Source of the DNA: Isoetes taiwanensis
Lineage: Eukaryota > Streptophyta > Lycopodiopsida > Isoetales > Isoetaceae
DNA: 64,000 nucleotides
Assembly (NCBI GenBank): GCA_021234155.1
Contig: JAJEKV010000002.1
Coordinates: 15,475,428-15,539,427, forward strand
Direction: 5' to 3'
Under the pieces are notes generated by a model. It ran no database searches and had not been told where the DNA came from. It saw only the letters and a list, made by a program, of their open reading frames with translations. Both the position numbers and the translations under genes were made by a program. Below, in pieces: positions 11,111-20,814 of the stretch. How positions within the stretch are numbered: position 1 is the stretch's first letter; each line of letters opens with the position of its first letter.

Positions 11111-12256
11111 TTATGGTCTCTCTTTGCGGATTCTCCGCGCCAAGTGCAGGTCCTTCGGCATGACGGTTACCCGCTTGGCGTGGATGGCGCAAAGATTTCC
11201 TTCTTCAAAGAGTTGAATCAGCTCTGCCTCTGCTGCCTCCTGCAGGGCCCCGGTGGTTAGGGGTGTGACCCTATAGTCCGTTCGAAACTCCTGCATCACC
11301 TCAGGGCTGCAGCTCAAGCGGCGCCTTTCGGTCGGGGAGATTGGTGCCTTTGTTGAAAGTGCCTAATCTCCCTAAATACTCGAGCGTGCCATGAGTTAGG
11401 TCCGTGGTGGACCTTCTTCGGCTTCTCTGGTGGCGGCGGCTTGGGCTGGTCCTTCGGCCGCCCTCCCTTCCTGCGAACACCGCGTTACGCTTGCCGGTAC
11501 CAATCATTATTACCTGCGTCCGGCCAGCGGGGTACTCTTTTACCCTTCGCCCGAATTCGATCGCCGGGCGTGAATTCTGTTTCTCCCACCTTACGCTTCT
11601 TCACTACCTTAGCTGGCTTGGGCCACTTAGGGTAGGGTGGACGTGCGTTGGGGTCTGAAGGTTCCCCAATGTCCTGCTCGCCCTCCTCCTCTTCTGTCTC
11701 CTCTTCATCTTCCCCATCTCCTTCCTCGTCCTCCTCCCGCTGTTCTTCTTCCTTGCGTGGGCGAGGTTCTTCGATAGTCACGGTCCCCCGTGGCTTATCC
11801 CTCCTCGCCTTCTTCCTCCTCTCCTTCTCCTTCTGCTCCCTCTCCCTTTTCTTCCTGGCCGCCGTCTCTTCGGGCCACTCTGTTACTTTCTCCTTCCCCT
11901 TCTTCTTTTTGCTTGAAGAAGGGGCTGCCTGCTGGTCCTGCTGGGGCGGTTGCTACTGCTGGGTCTGCTGCTACTGCTCTTCCTGGTCTCCCTCCTCCTG
12001 GTGCTCGTCCTCGTCGGATAGAGGGCCAAGGTGACGGGTCTCGTCGGTTCACTGCGTCTCCACCGACGACGAGCTGCTCTGGGGCTCCTCCTATGAGGCG
12101 TGGAAGGTCTCATTGGTCGAGGAAGACGACTCCTCCTCCTGCCCTCGGCCGGAGGTGCTCTGGTATCTGCTTTCCATGTCCACCAGCTGCTGCTGCTGCC
12201 ATCGAAGGGGAGCTCCTTGGGCCAACTTTCCTCATGGTTTATTTGGTCCTTGCCAT
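11111..12256 (-). pseudogene. Chimeric histone H3-like gene with long charged insert
   Basis: The gene starts at 12256 with MARTK, a TAA where H3 has Gln5, then TMRK: the H3 tail start. The C-terminal half (about 11440-11111) follows the H3 core: [13 protein letters not shown] (alpha-N), [42 protein letters not shown] and LARRIRKER before the stop at 11111. Loop 1 has canonical length, so it resembles ordinary H3 more than CENH3. Between tail and core lie roughly 240 residues of insert, rich in Gln, Lys and Glu, including a run of about 30 mostly acidic residues (11780-11690). Two frameshifts (near 12200 and 11365) and several stops, mostly explicable as CAA/CAG to TAA/TAG, disable it. It points the same way as gag and is the first gene after the primer-binding site. 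I infer a captured host histone gene; a nested insertion is the alternative. Confidence 0.75.
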
Positions 12257-12800
12257 GTCTTATGGTCAGGAAAACTGATGACGTAAGGCTGATCAAGAGA
12301 GAGAAGGTGTGTAGGCAAGGTTGGGGGGAAATGAGGTGGCAAGAAGATATTTAAAAAGGAAGATGCTCTAGGGAATATTTCCTTACCATTAATAGGTCTA
12401 ATAATTAGCCCCCCCTTATTAATTACTCCAATATAGCTGATTATTAATATATACTCAATACTGTATTATACTAAATTTTCGAATTTTTCCGGGTTAATTA
12501 TGAATTTGTGCCATTTTTCACCCAGGTCTCGGATTGGCATGATTCTTCGACCCATTTTAGGTGAAATCTGATGCTGATGCATAATTTCCACTCCAATTTT
12601 ACTAGAATATTAATTTGACTCATTCTTTTTCCTCATCTAACAACTTAGCCTAATCTTACGGACCCACTACCTAGGAGAAAAATTTTTTCCCCTATTTTCG
12701 AGGTTCCATGGTAGAAATTTTTCATTTCACACCCTATTAGGCCTGTTAGACTATTTTCAGGGATATGGTCAGCGCTAGTTCCTGGTCAACCAAGAACATC
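12257..12800 (-). other. Untranslated leader of the chromovirus
   Basis: About 540 bases lie between the primer-binding site and the MARTK start. They are AT-rich with T-runs and contain no ORF that I can support. Confidence 0.5.
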
Positions 12801-12812
12801 GCTCTGATACCA
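12801..12812 (-). promoter_or_regulatory. Primer-binding site for initiator tRNA-Met
   Basis: In element orientation the sequence TGGTATCAGAGC lies one base after the end of the 5' LTR. It is complementary to the 3' end of plant initiator tRNA-Met, the usual primer for minus-strand synthesis. Confidence 0.95.
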
Positions 12813-12813
12813 T

Positions 12814-15011
12814 TGTGACGCTCCCTGCTAAATATACGGCGCCCGACCATACACTCCACAGGAAATCCCCCATCCAGTCCTTCGACCGCACGGGCCCTCC
12901 GTCTATCCCGCACTCTGGGGTGACTCTAGTGCGGGAAGAGGACACGAAAGTATCTTGCGCGCCCTTCCCCTATGGGCTCCTATCACATCGGAAGCATAAA
13001 CAACGTCAGAACTAGCAATACAACACATCATGCTACCTCGAAGGGTAGCCCATCCACATATCTATAACCATAGAGAAGATAATCATATGCCATAAAACAT
13101 GAGAGCTCCTACCATTAGGGATTTTTTGAGATCATAAAAGGGCCTTCTAAGAACTGCTGACTAAGCTATATGAACTACCAATCAGAAAACAGAACTGGTA
13201 ATCCAGTCAGCAAAACAGTTATAACTAACTCACTGGATCACATTTTCTAGCATAAGTGTTGATAGGAAAGTCCAAATGAGCTCTTGTTTGGTGCAATAGA
13301 TAGATCTCATTGAGATCTTTCCAACCTTGGGTGGTTTGTATATCTTTTAACCCCGTAGGATAGTAAAAAATCGTAAAAACCAAATTTTTTGGAGTTTTGA
13401 CAATCATAAGTGGTTAAAATATGTGCAAAGCACCTAAGGTTGGAAAGATCTCAATGAGATCTATCTATTGCGCTAAACGAGAGCTCATTTGGACTTTTCT
13501 ATCAATAGTTATGCTAGAAAATGTGATCCAGTGAGTTAGTTATAACAGTTTTGCTGACTGGACCCGTCAGGCTCTGATTTCTGATTGGTAGTTCATTTAT
13601 CTTCATTTGGCTTAGTTGGCATGTTTTGAAGGCCCTTTTTTAATCTCAAAAAAACCCTAATGCCATGGCTCCGACTCATAAGGAAGATGATCGACGAGCT
13701 AGGCCTCAAGATAGAGCAGACCGAGTCATAACAATGGCGGGGCTGGCTATAGACAATAGCTAGGGTTGACCACTCCATCCGCCCCTCCTGTGCATACTTT
13801 GCAGAATGAGCTAGATCGGGCTTTGGCATGACTCTAGCCTTCTGGATATGCAATCCCATGGTATCACCCAGCGGGACTACTCCAGGTTGCATCTCCCCGG
13901 TCCGTCGAGGCAGGAAGGGTTGCATCTCCCCTTCCTGGGGTCTAGAGGTTCCACGGGCGGCTAGAGAATCGTGGCGACACACGATTCTTACCCAACTTAA
14001 CCCCCCAAAACAGGAGCCAAGCCAACACTTGCAACTCCTGAGAGGCAGGGCGACACCATTGCCTCAGGAGGTGTCGGACCCATGCCCGGCCCACACAAAG
14101 TGACCGACCATAGGCCTAGCCTGCTATGGGATCCCCAGTAGCCACGCTCAGCAGAGATCCCCCATCCATATTGCCTCTAGTCCCGTTGTATAGTGCTGAG
14201 TCGCATCATAGCCCCAATAGCCCGGTGGGCTCTTATGCACAGGCCGCATATAATAGAAACTAAGGGATCTAACTAGGAGCATACTACGTACTAGCTACTA
14301 GGTCTCTATCCCCCTTCCCAATACAAGAGGAGCAAACATGATCAACCAACATCACATAACATCATATCATGATAATCATAATAAGAACATCTTAACCTAA
14401 TCAATGTACATATCTAACTTACAGTTAGGGTTCCTTGATTAGGGTTCAAGATGTTGAATAAGGGTTCTAGGATGGCTCTACTCTAGATACGAAATACTAA
14501 CCCATATGGAGTGCTAACTTCCAGATGATCTACCAAGAGCACTACTCTACATACCTGCTCCAGAAGCACTCCCTCCCAATCCTGGCGTCTCCATGGTCTT
14601 CGAATTGGTCGAAGCTGCACTTGCTCCAAGATCAAATCCACACTCTGGGGGCTGCTGCACTGGCCTATGCCACGGCAAACGGTGCTCGAAACAGAGTTTC
14701 GAGTGCGTAGATGAGTCTCAGGGTGCTAGGGTCAGGAAAAGAGGTCTAGGGTTAGGGTTTGGGCTAATATAAGATAGGGTCCACGTAGGATGCCACGTGG
14801 CACCAATGGGGTAGGGCCGTGTGGCGGTTGCCCAATAGGATAAGGCCATGTGGAAATGGGCCTTATCCTAAGGTTATCTAAGTTAAGCATTTAACTTAGA
14901 TGTGCACCCATTGCCACTTCCTAAGGTATACAAGGCTACAAGAGTAGACTTGTATAGTGACGGGTCCAGGAATATACGTATTTATAGCGTATATTCCCCT
15001 GGAACGTCACA
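12814..15011 (-). repeat. 5' LTR of the chromovirus, enlarged by a foldback element
   Basis: It is bounded by TGTGACG (12814) and CGTCACA (15011), a short inverted repeat typical of LTR ends, with the primer-binding site at the inner edge. Its length is 2198 bases, or 1648 without the inserted foldback element at 13113-13662. It matches the 3' LTR over about 1.3 kb. Related but diverged sequence occurs in the solo LTR at 30776-32357 (for example a shared CCACTCCATCCGCC block). A TATAAATA-like motif within a hairpin lies near 14970-14996. Confidence 0.92.
13113..13662. mobile_element. 550-bp foldback element (MITE-like) inside the LTR
   Basis: Two arms of about 220-230 bases (13113-13333 and 13431-13662) are inverted repeats of each other with few mismatches, around a loop of about 100 bases. 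The ends are CATTAGGG and CCCTAATG. Comparison with the other LTR (CTACCCATGG at about 1549) shows that removing exactly these 550 bases restores the uninterrupted sequence. The insertion left no obvious target-site duplication. It has no coding capacity. Its superfamily cannot be set from the termini. It inserted after the retrotransposon, because the partner LTR lacks it. Confidence 0.9.
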
Positions 15012-15174
15012 CTTTCTTATCTGCTCCAGAAAAATAAGACATTGGGATGGTGTTTATTATGATGGTCAAAGCCCATACGATTTTGACATTGGTCCTTTTG
15101 AATCAAAGTTCCATCTTGAGCATATTGAGGTTTCATTTCATCAATGGGATGAGGAGGGCCTCAAGCTTGTATAA
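15012..15174 (+). pseudogene. Coding-like fragment next to the LTR, unrecognised
   Basis: Directly right of the 5' LTR the plus strand is open and reads a protein-like segment (RKIRHWDGVYYDG, then FESKFHLEHIEV, then FHQWDEEGLKLV) to a stop at 15174. It may be part of a gene interrupted by the retrotransposon. I do not recognise the family, and the other side of the insertion does not continue it. Confidence 0.35.
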
Positions 15175-15725
15175 CAAATGCCCTCTCTAGCTCAGTCCAA
15201 CTCTCCTTGTTGGTGGTATATGCGAAAGAGCTCTACAAGATCATCAATGTCTTTCTAGGTAGCTTTCTTGCATGAGGCACTACAAGGGATCATCGTTGTT
15301 CAACGACGTCGAGGTATCGTTAAACGACGTGTCGACGTCGTTAATAACGTCGTTATTGCGACGTAGTTCAACGACGTCTAAACGTCGTTCAACGATGTCG
15401 TGACGTCGTTCAACGACGTCTAAACGTAGTTCAACGACGTCGTGACGTAGTTCAACGACGTCTAAATGTCGAAATAATTGTCGTAATCGACACGTCGTTT
15501 AATGACGCCTCGACGTCGTTGAACAACGACGATCCCTTGTAGTGAGGTCAGCATCAATTCCACTATTCCATCCCAAGAACGAGAACGAGAAGTATACAAT
15601 TTTAGCTTTCTCTGAGGATTAGACAAACAATGATCTTTTCTAGCATCTACATCAAATTTCTCTTGCAATTTTCCAAGATGGATCTTAATGTCCCGGCTAC
15701 GTGGATTTGATGTCTCGAATCAAGC
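15175..15725 (-). pseudogene. Minus-strand coding remnant split by a MITE
   Basis: On the minus strand, 15725-15548 reads KLQEKFDVDARKDHCLSN then SRSWDGIVELMLTS. After the MITE the same line continues with a KDIDDLVELFRIYHQQGELD-like segment with one stop. The family is unknown. The CACTA-type MITE at 15278-15544 interrupts it. Confidence 0.35.
15278..15544. mobile_element. CACTA-type MITE, 267 bp
   Basis: It starts CACTACAAGGGATC and ends with the inverted copy GATCCCTTGTAGTG. Terminal inverted repeats extend over about 50 bases. It is flanked by a 3-bp target duplication AGG (15275-15277 and 15545-15547). The CACTA end and 3-bp duplication are diagnostic of the En/Spm superfamily. The interior is a dense array of ACGTCG/CGACGT words built from tandem repeats of about 45 bases, so most of it can self-pair. 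No coding capacity. Confidence 0.93.
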
Positions 15726-15779
15726 ATGGCTGTAACACTCACTTAATGTCTTTTCAGACTCTAAAAGAAAATCTCGTGT

Positions 15780-17740
15780 GACGTATTTCCCCTTTTCCAC
15801 CCTCCCCGCCTGGTCTCTTTTTCAGAGATATATATTGCCAAACAAGGAACGACTATCCTTGTGCTTCCACAACAAAAGGTTCTTTTATTTGTTTAGGATC
15901 ATTTGCTTTAGAGATGACGGGCTGGATTCACTATCCCTAGTTATTTCCCACAGCAGCTCCACCTTCAGATACGATTTACTCATCAACCATCATTCAAAAA
16001 AATTGAGAATATGTCTTAATTTTGGTACTTTTTTCCGTCCGCGTTTTTTTTGTTTTTTATTCCCCGTCCGCCATTTTTTTTGTTTTTTCTCTCCATCCGC
16101 CTTTCTTGTTTTCGTTTTCAATTTTCAATTTTCAGATTCCCGCCCGTCCGTTTTCCCCCCTTTTTTTCGTCTCCTATTCTTTTGCTCCCTCTCCTTATTT
16201 TTTTTCCCTCCTCTAAATTCCCGCCCGTCCCTTTTCTTTTACTCCCTCTTCGCTTTTAGTTGCTCCGCCTTCAGTTTTTTATTTTGTGTTTCTTCGTTTC
16301 TCAACAAAGGGTCCACGCCTCTTTTACCATATCGGTAGGTTTTCCACGGGCTTTCCACATCGAGCTTTTCCACGGGGTTTTCCATCGAGCTTTTCCACAT
16401 CGGCCCGTAACGGGTGGGCGCTTGGAGCAACTTGGCGGATGGAACACCTTTGGTGGATGAAGCACTTGGAGCCTGACCCAGGCCTTAACAATACAATACT
16501 GTTATCTCCGGATCTTTGCTAGGTATACTACCAATATCTCATCTGTTATCTCTTCTAGATATTACTCTGTTATTGCTAGGTAGACTCGGCAGGATGGTAA
16601 TAGTCCAGATTGCTGGAGAGAAGCCCTTGTAATTTTGACTTGATTCCACAGTTGCTTGCTGCAATACAAATTCGATGTTGAATCAGCCCAAAAATGCTCA
16701 AAATCACAATTATTGAAGGGGCTTTGGGGTTGGGCATGATCTAACTGTCAAATCCGACCTACTTTGAAGTGTTACTGCTGCTAATTTCAAGATCAAAGCA
16801 GGAAATTTGCTCAATTTCGTGATGTTGCAGGATTAAAATTTGCTCAATTTCGTGATGTTGCAGGGTTTTGTGAAGAGCCCATAGTTGAAATCGCGCCTGG
16901 CGCGATTTGAGGTGAGTGCCAGACTGAAAAAAAAAAAAAAAAAAAAAAAAAAATGAAAACGCCAGCGCGCGCGATTTGAGGTTAGCCTATTCCTTATTTT
17001 TGTCATTTTGGACATTTTAAGGACATTTGAGAGTGATTGTCCTTGTTAAATCAGCGCCGGTAGCGATTTTGTATTTACTTTTTCCATAAAAAGTTGTTCT
17101 TTTAACTGTTTTGTAGGATGTTTTGTTATTATTTTTCTAAAAGTTTTTTTAACTATTTTGTAGGACATTTTAAGTATTTTGGGCGGGGATAAAATCGCGG
17201 GGAGCATTATAAAGACTCTTTCACGTTTGTAAAATCGTCTGTTTTGACCATTTTGTAGGACATAAATTTTATTGTTTGTATAAATATTTGAGTTGAATCT
17301 GCATAAATGTAGTATGTTTATGTCCACAAAATCGTGCCAGGCGCGATTTTCATTTCGAAAATAAGGACTTGCTTGCAGTTAGTTATTCAAATATACTTGT
17401 TATTTTACTCTACAAATTTCGCGGTTGCGGATAATTGTGTTTAAAATATGCAATTTTTTAGGTTTTTATGTTGCCAAAACATAAAATTTTTAGGTTAAAT
17501 TCCATCGTATTTTACAAGTTTCATCAAATTCAACACATGGTTATATAGCTAAAATGGCCTATAATAAGCCTATTCGGCGCGATTTTGGACCAGACATAAT
17601 CCCAATTTAATTGAATGATGGTTCATCGTTTTCCATCCACCAATAAATCCTTTTCCATCAAAGGCTTGCAGATGAAGATCCACCAAGCTTGAATTGTTTT
17701 TTTTGTTTTTTGTTGAAGGACGATAGTCTATTATTCATGA
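15780..17740. other. No supported gene; low-complexity and short repeats
   Basis: A T/C-rich tract covers 16020-16270 (its long open frames are compositional). A TTTTCCAC/ATCGAGC repeat occurs about three times in 16345-16405. The 30-base word AAATTTGCTCAATTTCGTGATG... occurs twice (16802 and 16836). A 27-base A-run lies at 16927-16953. Several GGCGCGATTT words in both orientations (near 16895, 16970, 17340 and 17578) suggest degraded copies of one element. Confidence 0.5.
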
Positions 17741-17745
17741 AAAAA

Positions 17746-18276
17746 TCAAGATACATGCAGGAGGTCTGTGACATGGGATTCAAAACCTAGAGGACTACGA
17801 AGTCCACTAAGCAAAACCACCCATACACAGTACATAATCAAACATCTTGTGCCATCATAATCAACATGTTCTATCACATCAATAAAATCATCACTAAACA
17901 TCGTATTATCAGACCTCTGGATATTACGATGACACATAGGAAGCTCACGGCATACCATACACGGCCCTTTTCCTGCAGAAGACCCCTTCCTGGTAGCCTT
18001 CTTCCAAGTGGCATGTCGCCATACCTTTGTAATACTCGGACTAGTAGGATCATCATCTGTAGCTATCTCAAACATATTAGGAGAATAAATGTCACCTTGA
18101 GGAATAAAAAAGACAATAGGTGCATATGAAGGTATATATGAAGGAACAATAGGTATATATTTAAGTGCTAAAGACAACGCCGTTGGAGCAAGACGTATAT
18201 TAACTTCACTTCTAGAAACATCACCTTGAGAAGTAAAAAGAACAATAGGTGCATATGATGGTGCTAAAGACAACAT
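17746..18276 (-). CDS. Unrecognised 176-codon ORF downstream of a primer-binding site
   Basis: The first half is an internal duplication: SYAPIVLFTSQGDVSR and SYAPIVFFIPQGDIYS are about 40 residues apart. The second half has CMVCRELPMCH, which might be a small zinc-binding motif, and a hydrophobic tail. It lies about 110 bases downstream, in the same orientation, of a primer-binding-site sequence (18398-18388). It may therefore belong to a decayed non-autonomous LTR element. Family unknown. Confidence 0.3.
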   Translation of the reverse strand: MLSLAPSYAPIVLFTSQGDVSRSEVNIRLAPTALSLALKYIPIVPSYIPSYAPIVFFIPQGDIYSPNMFEIATDDDPTSPSITKVWRHATWKKATRKGSSAGKGPCMVCRELPMCHRNIQRSDNTMFSDDFIDVIEHVDYDGTRCLIMYCVWVVLLSGLRSPLGFESHVTDLLHVS

Positions 18277-18387
18277 CGGTGGACGTAGACCAAGCTTGAA
18301 TTATTGCTAGTGGCTGCCCTTTTGTCACTCCTCAGTTTTTGTTAAATAAGAAGTGCTTTTAAGATCTTAGACTCAGTTGAAACGAGA

Positions 18388-18398
18388 CTCTGATACCA
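18388..18398 (-). promoter_or_regulatory. Primer-binding site of a decayed LTR element
   Basis: The minus strand reads TGGTATCAGAG, the initiator tRNA-Met complement. The adjacent plus-strand sequence from 18399 starts TGAAGAAG and could be an LTR edge. I cannot find the matching second LTR. Confidence 0.5.
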
Positions 18399-18898
18399 TG
18401 AAGAAGAATACAAGCACACATAACCAAGAAGCAAATGGAATACAAATGAGCCTTTTATTCATATATCACGATGGCTCTTATGCATGGTTATTTTGATATG
18501 ATCAGATATAGAAATGCAGGCATGTTTATCAATCTGACAATGTAACAATAAACTGAATGGTAAGAAGGAAATTTAGTAACTGCAGACTTGTCTCTTCTAA
18601 TTCCAAGTGAGATGTCAAGATATAGTGAATCCATGTGTCAAGATGTGTATGCTGCAACAATGCATCTCTGTTGTAGAGCCACATAAGTCTAGTAATTTTG
18701 TCCGGCGATTTTGTCCAACTTCATCTATGATGGAAGGTACTTCTTGGCCTCCGGAGCTGACTATGGAGGGCTAAAACTTGGTTCTTATGGGCTATAGACA
18801 CTAAGAAAGAAAAACTTTTTTTATTTGCACTTCATCCAACAACAATTCAGACTAATCCTTCTCTAATTGTGCAAGTCAAAGAAGGTCTCCAATCTCTA

Positions 18899-19290
18899 GC
18901 AAAATAAGGTATTGATTTTGATCTGAAGGATTGTATAGAATCTAAAGCCAAGTAAATGCAGCCCTAGATGAGGTTGATCTAGTTGGATGCCCTAAGAATA
19001 TTTATGAGGCAATGCAATATTCTCTTCTAGCTGAAGGTGGATGAGTTAGACATGCTCTGTGTATTGTTATATTTGAGTCCGTAGGTGTTACTACAAGAAA
19101 TGGCTATGCTGCTGCTTGTTGTAATCAAATGATTCATATTATGTCTCTGATTCATTTTGATATGTTATGCATGGATAATAACGACTTACAAGTGGAAAAC
19201 CTACAAATCACGTGGTTTTCAAAAAAAAGCATGGTTATGGTTGTTCTTGTTGCTAGAGAGCTTGACTAAACCTAGCTTTTGAGCAAGCAA
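18899..19290 (+). pseudogene. Geranylgeranyl diphosphate synthase relic
   Basis: The plus strand carries the N-terminal third of a plant GGPP synthase: ALDEVDLVGCPKNIYEAMQY, SLLAEGG, VRHALCIV, AAACCNQMIHIMSLIH, and then CMDNNDL where active enzymes have the DDLPCMDNDDLRRG aspartate-rich motif that binds the allylic substrate. A stop replaces the residue before VRHAL, the first motif Asp is Phe, and frameshifts occur near 18952 and 19215. GGPP synthase makes the C20 precursor of carotenoids, chlorophyll phytol and diterpenes. Only a fragment is present, so this is a dead gene piece, possibly a retrocopy or a duplicated exon. Confidence 0.75.
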
Positions 19291-19405
19291 CTGTTCCTAC
19301 TAAGAGAATATAATCAGCAAGGAAATAAGTAAGTGTAACGATTATCAGGGTATAATGGAAGCGTAGATAGTAGATATGACATGCCAATGTGACTGTTGAA
19401 TTGAT

Positions 19406-20814
19406 ATGCAATCTAGTGCTTCTGTAATTCCTCCTTCCTTGCTTGCTAACTCACGTCTCAATCCTCTTGCTTTTGCACATCCTTCTGCTAGTGCATCCAC
19501 TAATTTGCAACAATTTCCGCCTCTTGCGGGTCCTTGTTCTCCTGTACATCCTAGTCTTCGTGCTTCCCATTTTTCATCTACCTCTGTTGGATTTTTGCCT
19601 TCTACTCCTTCTGCTCCTGCCTCTGCTCCTGCTTCTTGGACCTCTAGTGATACAATTGCTCGTGTGTCACGTGCACGCTTTAATGATTGGATAAAGCGTG
19701 ATATGACATCTGGTATACGCTCTGCTCGTGTTACGGCTGCTATGAATATTATGATGGAGAATAATAAGAAGGAAGTGTCTTCATACTTGAAGGCGTTACA
19801 AGTTGCGGAAGATAAGATGGACATTCAACTCCCTTCAGAGAGTGTCTTTTATGAGACTAATGAGTGCGCTAACGCTTTCACACAGGCGGGGCTTCCTGTA
19901 GTTGAGATTGACCAGGGGTACATTTACAGTGTATTTAGAATCTTGTCTCTCATGGTGTTGTGTGTCACTTTATTGGTCAGTTTGTCGATCTTAGAAGGAT
20001 GGGCTTTTGGTTAAAGCAGCATCTAGAGAGATTGGGTCTACCCCAGCATGAGTCTTTGAAGGTCCTTGATAAGCAAAACAATTATTTCCTGATCATGTTT
20101 AGATCTCCCACAGCGGTTGATAAGCTGGTGGAGCAGGGGGTAGATCCTTTATGGGGGCACTATCTTTTGTATCAGGTATACACTCCTGGCTTTTTGCCTA
20201 GCAAGACTAGTGCACTTCGGATGCCATGCTGGTTTGCCTTGGAAGATTTTCCTATTGAGTTGCAAGTTCCAGAGTTCATGGTGGCTATGGCTAGTGGCTT
20301 GGATCTCCATCTTGATCATTCTATTGTGAATGGTCCTCGTATTTGTGTCTCTCTTCCAGCTGATGCATCTCTCCCAAAATCTGTTGTGGTCAAAAGTGGT
20401 CCACTGTTCTTCAAATATAGTTCGTCACTACTTAATGGTCCTGAGCTGGCAGACATGTTTCCTGATGTGGAGGCATTCTCTAGTTTTTGCATTAGAAGAA
20501 CACCTCCCTTTGCTCCTGCAGCATCTGCAGCCCATGGCCAAGTGTCTCCATCTTCCTTTGATCCCTCTCCAGTCTTGGCAGCTTCGGGTTCTAGCCATCC
20601 TGCTTCTGCTCCTGTGTCTATTCCTGCCTCTCTCTCTCTCCCTCTCCTCCCTCCTCCTCTGCGTCCCAAGCTGCTCTTCCTGATGAGAAACGTGAGAGGC
20701 TTGCAGTCATTGCTCGCAGATAGGAACGACTGGAAGCATCTCGTGGTCCATCCCTCATATGAAGAGAGTTGCCCGTCGGAGAACCACTTTGGCTGCCGCA
20801 AGGCGGTGGGATAA
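19406..20814 (+). pseudogene. LINE ORF1-type protein (DUF4283), frameshifted
   Basis: Two overlapping frames form one protein: a Ser/Ala/Pro-rich N-terminus (19406 to about 19960), then a DUF4283 nucleic-acid-binding domain (FLIMFRSPTAVDKLVEQG, then CWFALEDFPIELQV, then ICVSLPADASLPKSVVV) and a Pro/Ser-rich tail. ORF1 proteins coat LINE RNA. One frameshift lies near 19960. No endonuclease or reverse transcriptase follows; instead the sequence runs directly into the repeat stack at 20784. It looks like an internally deleted, non-autonomous LINE. Confidence 0.65.

Larger units (their letters stand above)
1519..15011 (-). mobile_element. Ty3/gypsy chromovirus with extra histone-H3-like cargo region
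   Basis: A complete LTR-retrotransposon skeleton reads right to left: 5' LTR 15011-12814, primer-binding site 12812-12801, about 4.4 kb of extra sequence, gag, protease, RT, RNase H, integrase, chromodomain, polypurine tract at 2822-2810 and 3' LTR 2809-1519. The paired LTRs and the PBS and PPT sitting exactly at the LTR edges prove one insertion. The chromodomain after integrase places it among chromoviruses. The 3' LTR lacks its outer 270 bases, so no target-site duplication can be checked. The two LTRs differ by scattered substitutions and several indels, so the insertion is not recent. All coding regions carry stops or frameshifts. The PBS-to-gag segment could be native cargo or a nested insertion; I see no second set of LTRs or terminal repeats around it. 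Confidence 0.9.

Noticed and set aside
11111-11440. Centromeric histone (CENH3) interpretation of the H3-like core
   Set aside because: Loop 1 has the canonical H3 length and the tail begins MARTK-x-T, so it fits ordinary H3 better; CENH3 cannot be fully excluded.
11648-12278. Long plus-strand ORFs (Ser/Pro-rich) opposite the H3-like gene
   Set aside because: They are shadows of the GC-rich, Glu/Lys-coding minus strand; the histone homology fixes the real strand.
14525-14710. Small ORF in the 5' LTR as a genuine protein
   Set aside because: LTR sequence with no domain, and disrupted by deletion in the partner LTR.
15278-15544. CRISPR-like or regulatory array of ACGTCG repeats
   Set aside because: CACTA termini and the AGG target duplication show it is a MITE in plant DNA.
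15780-16338. 186-codon plus-strand ORF rich in Phe, Ser and Leu
   Set aside because: It comes from a T/C-rich tract; all three plus frames are open and equally Phe/Ser-rich, with no domain.
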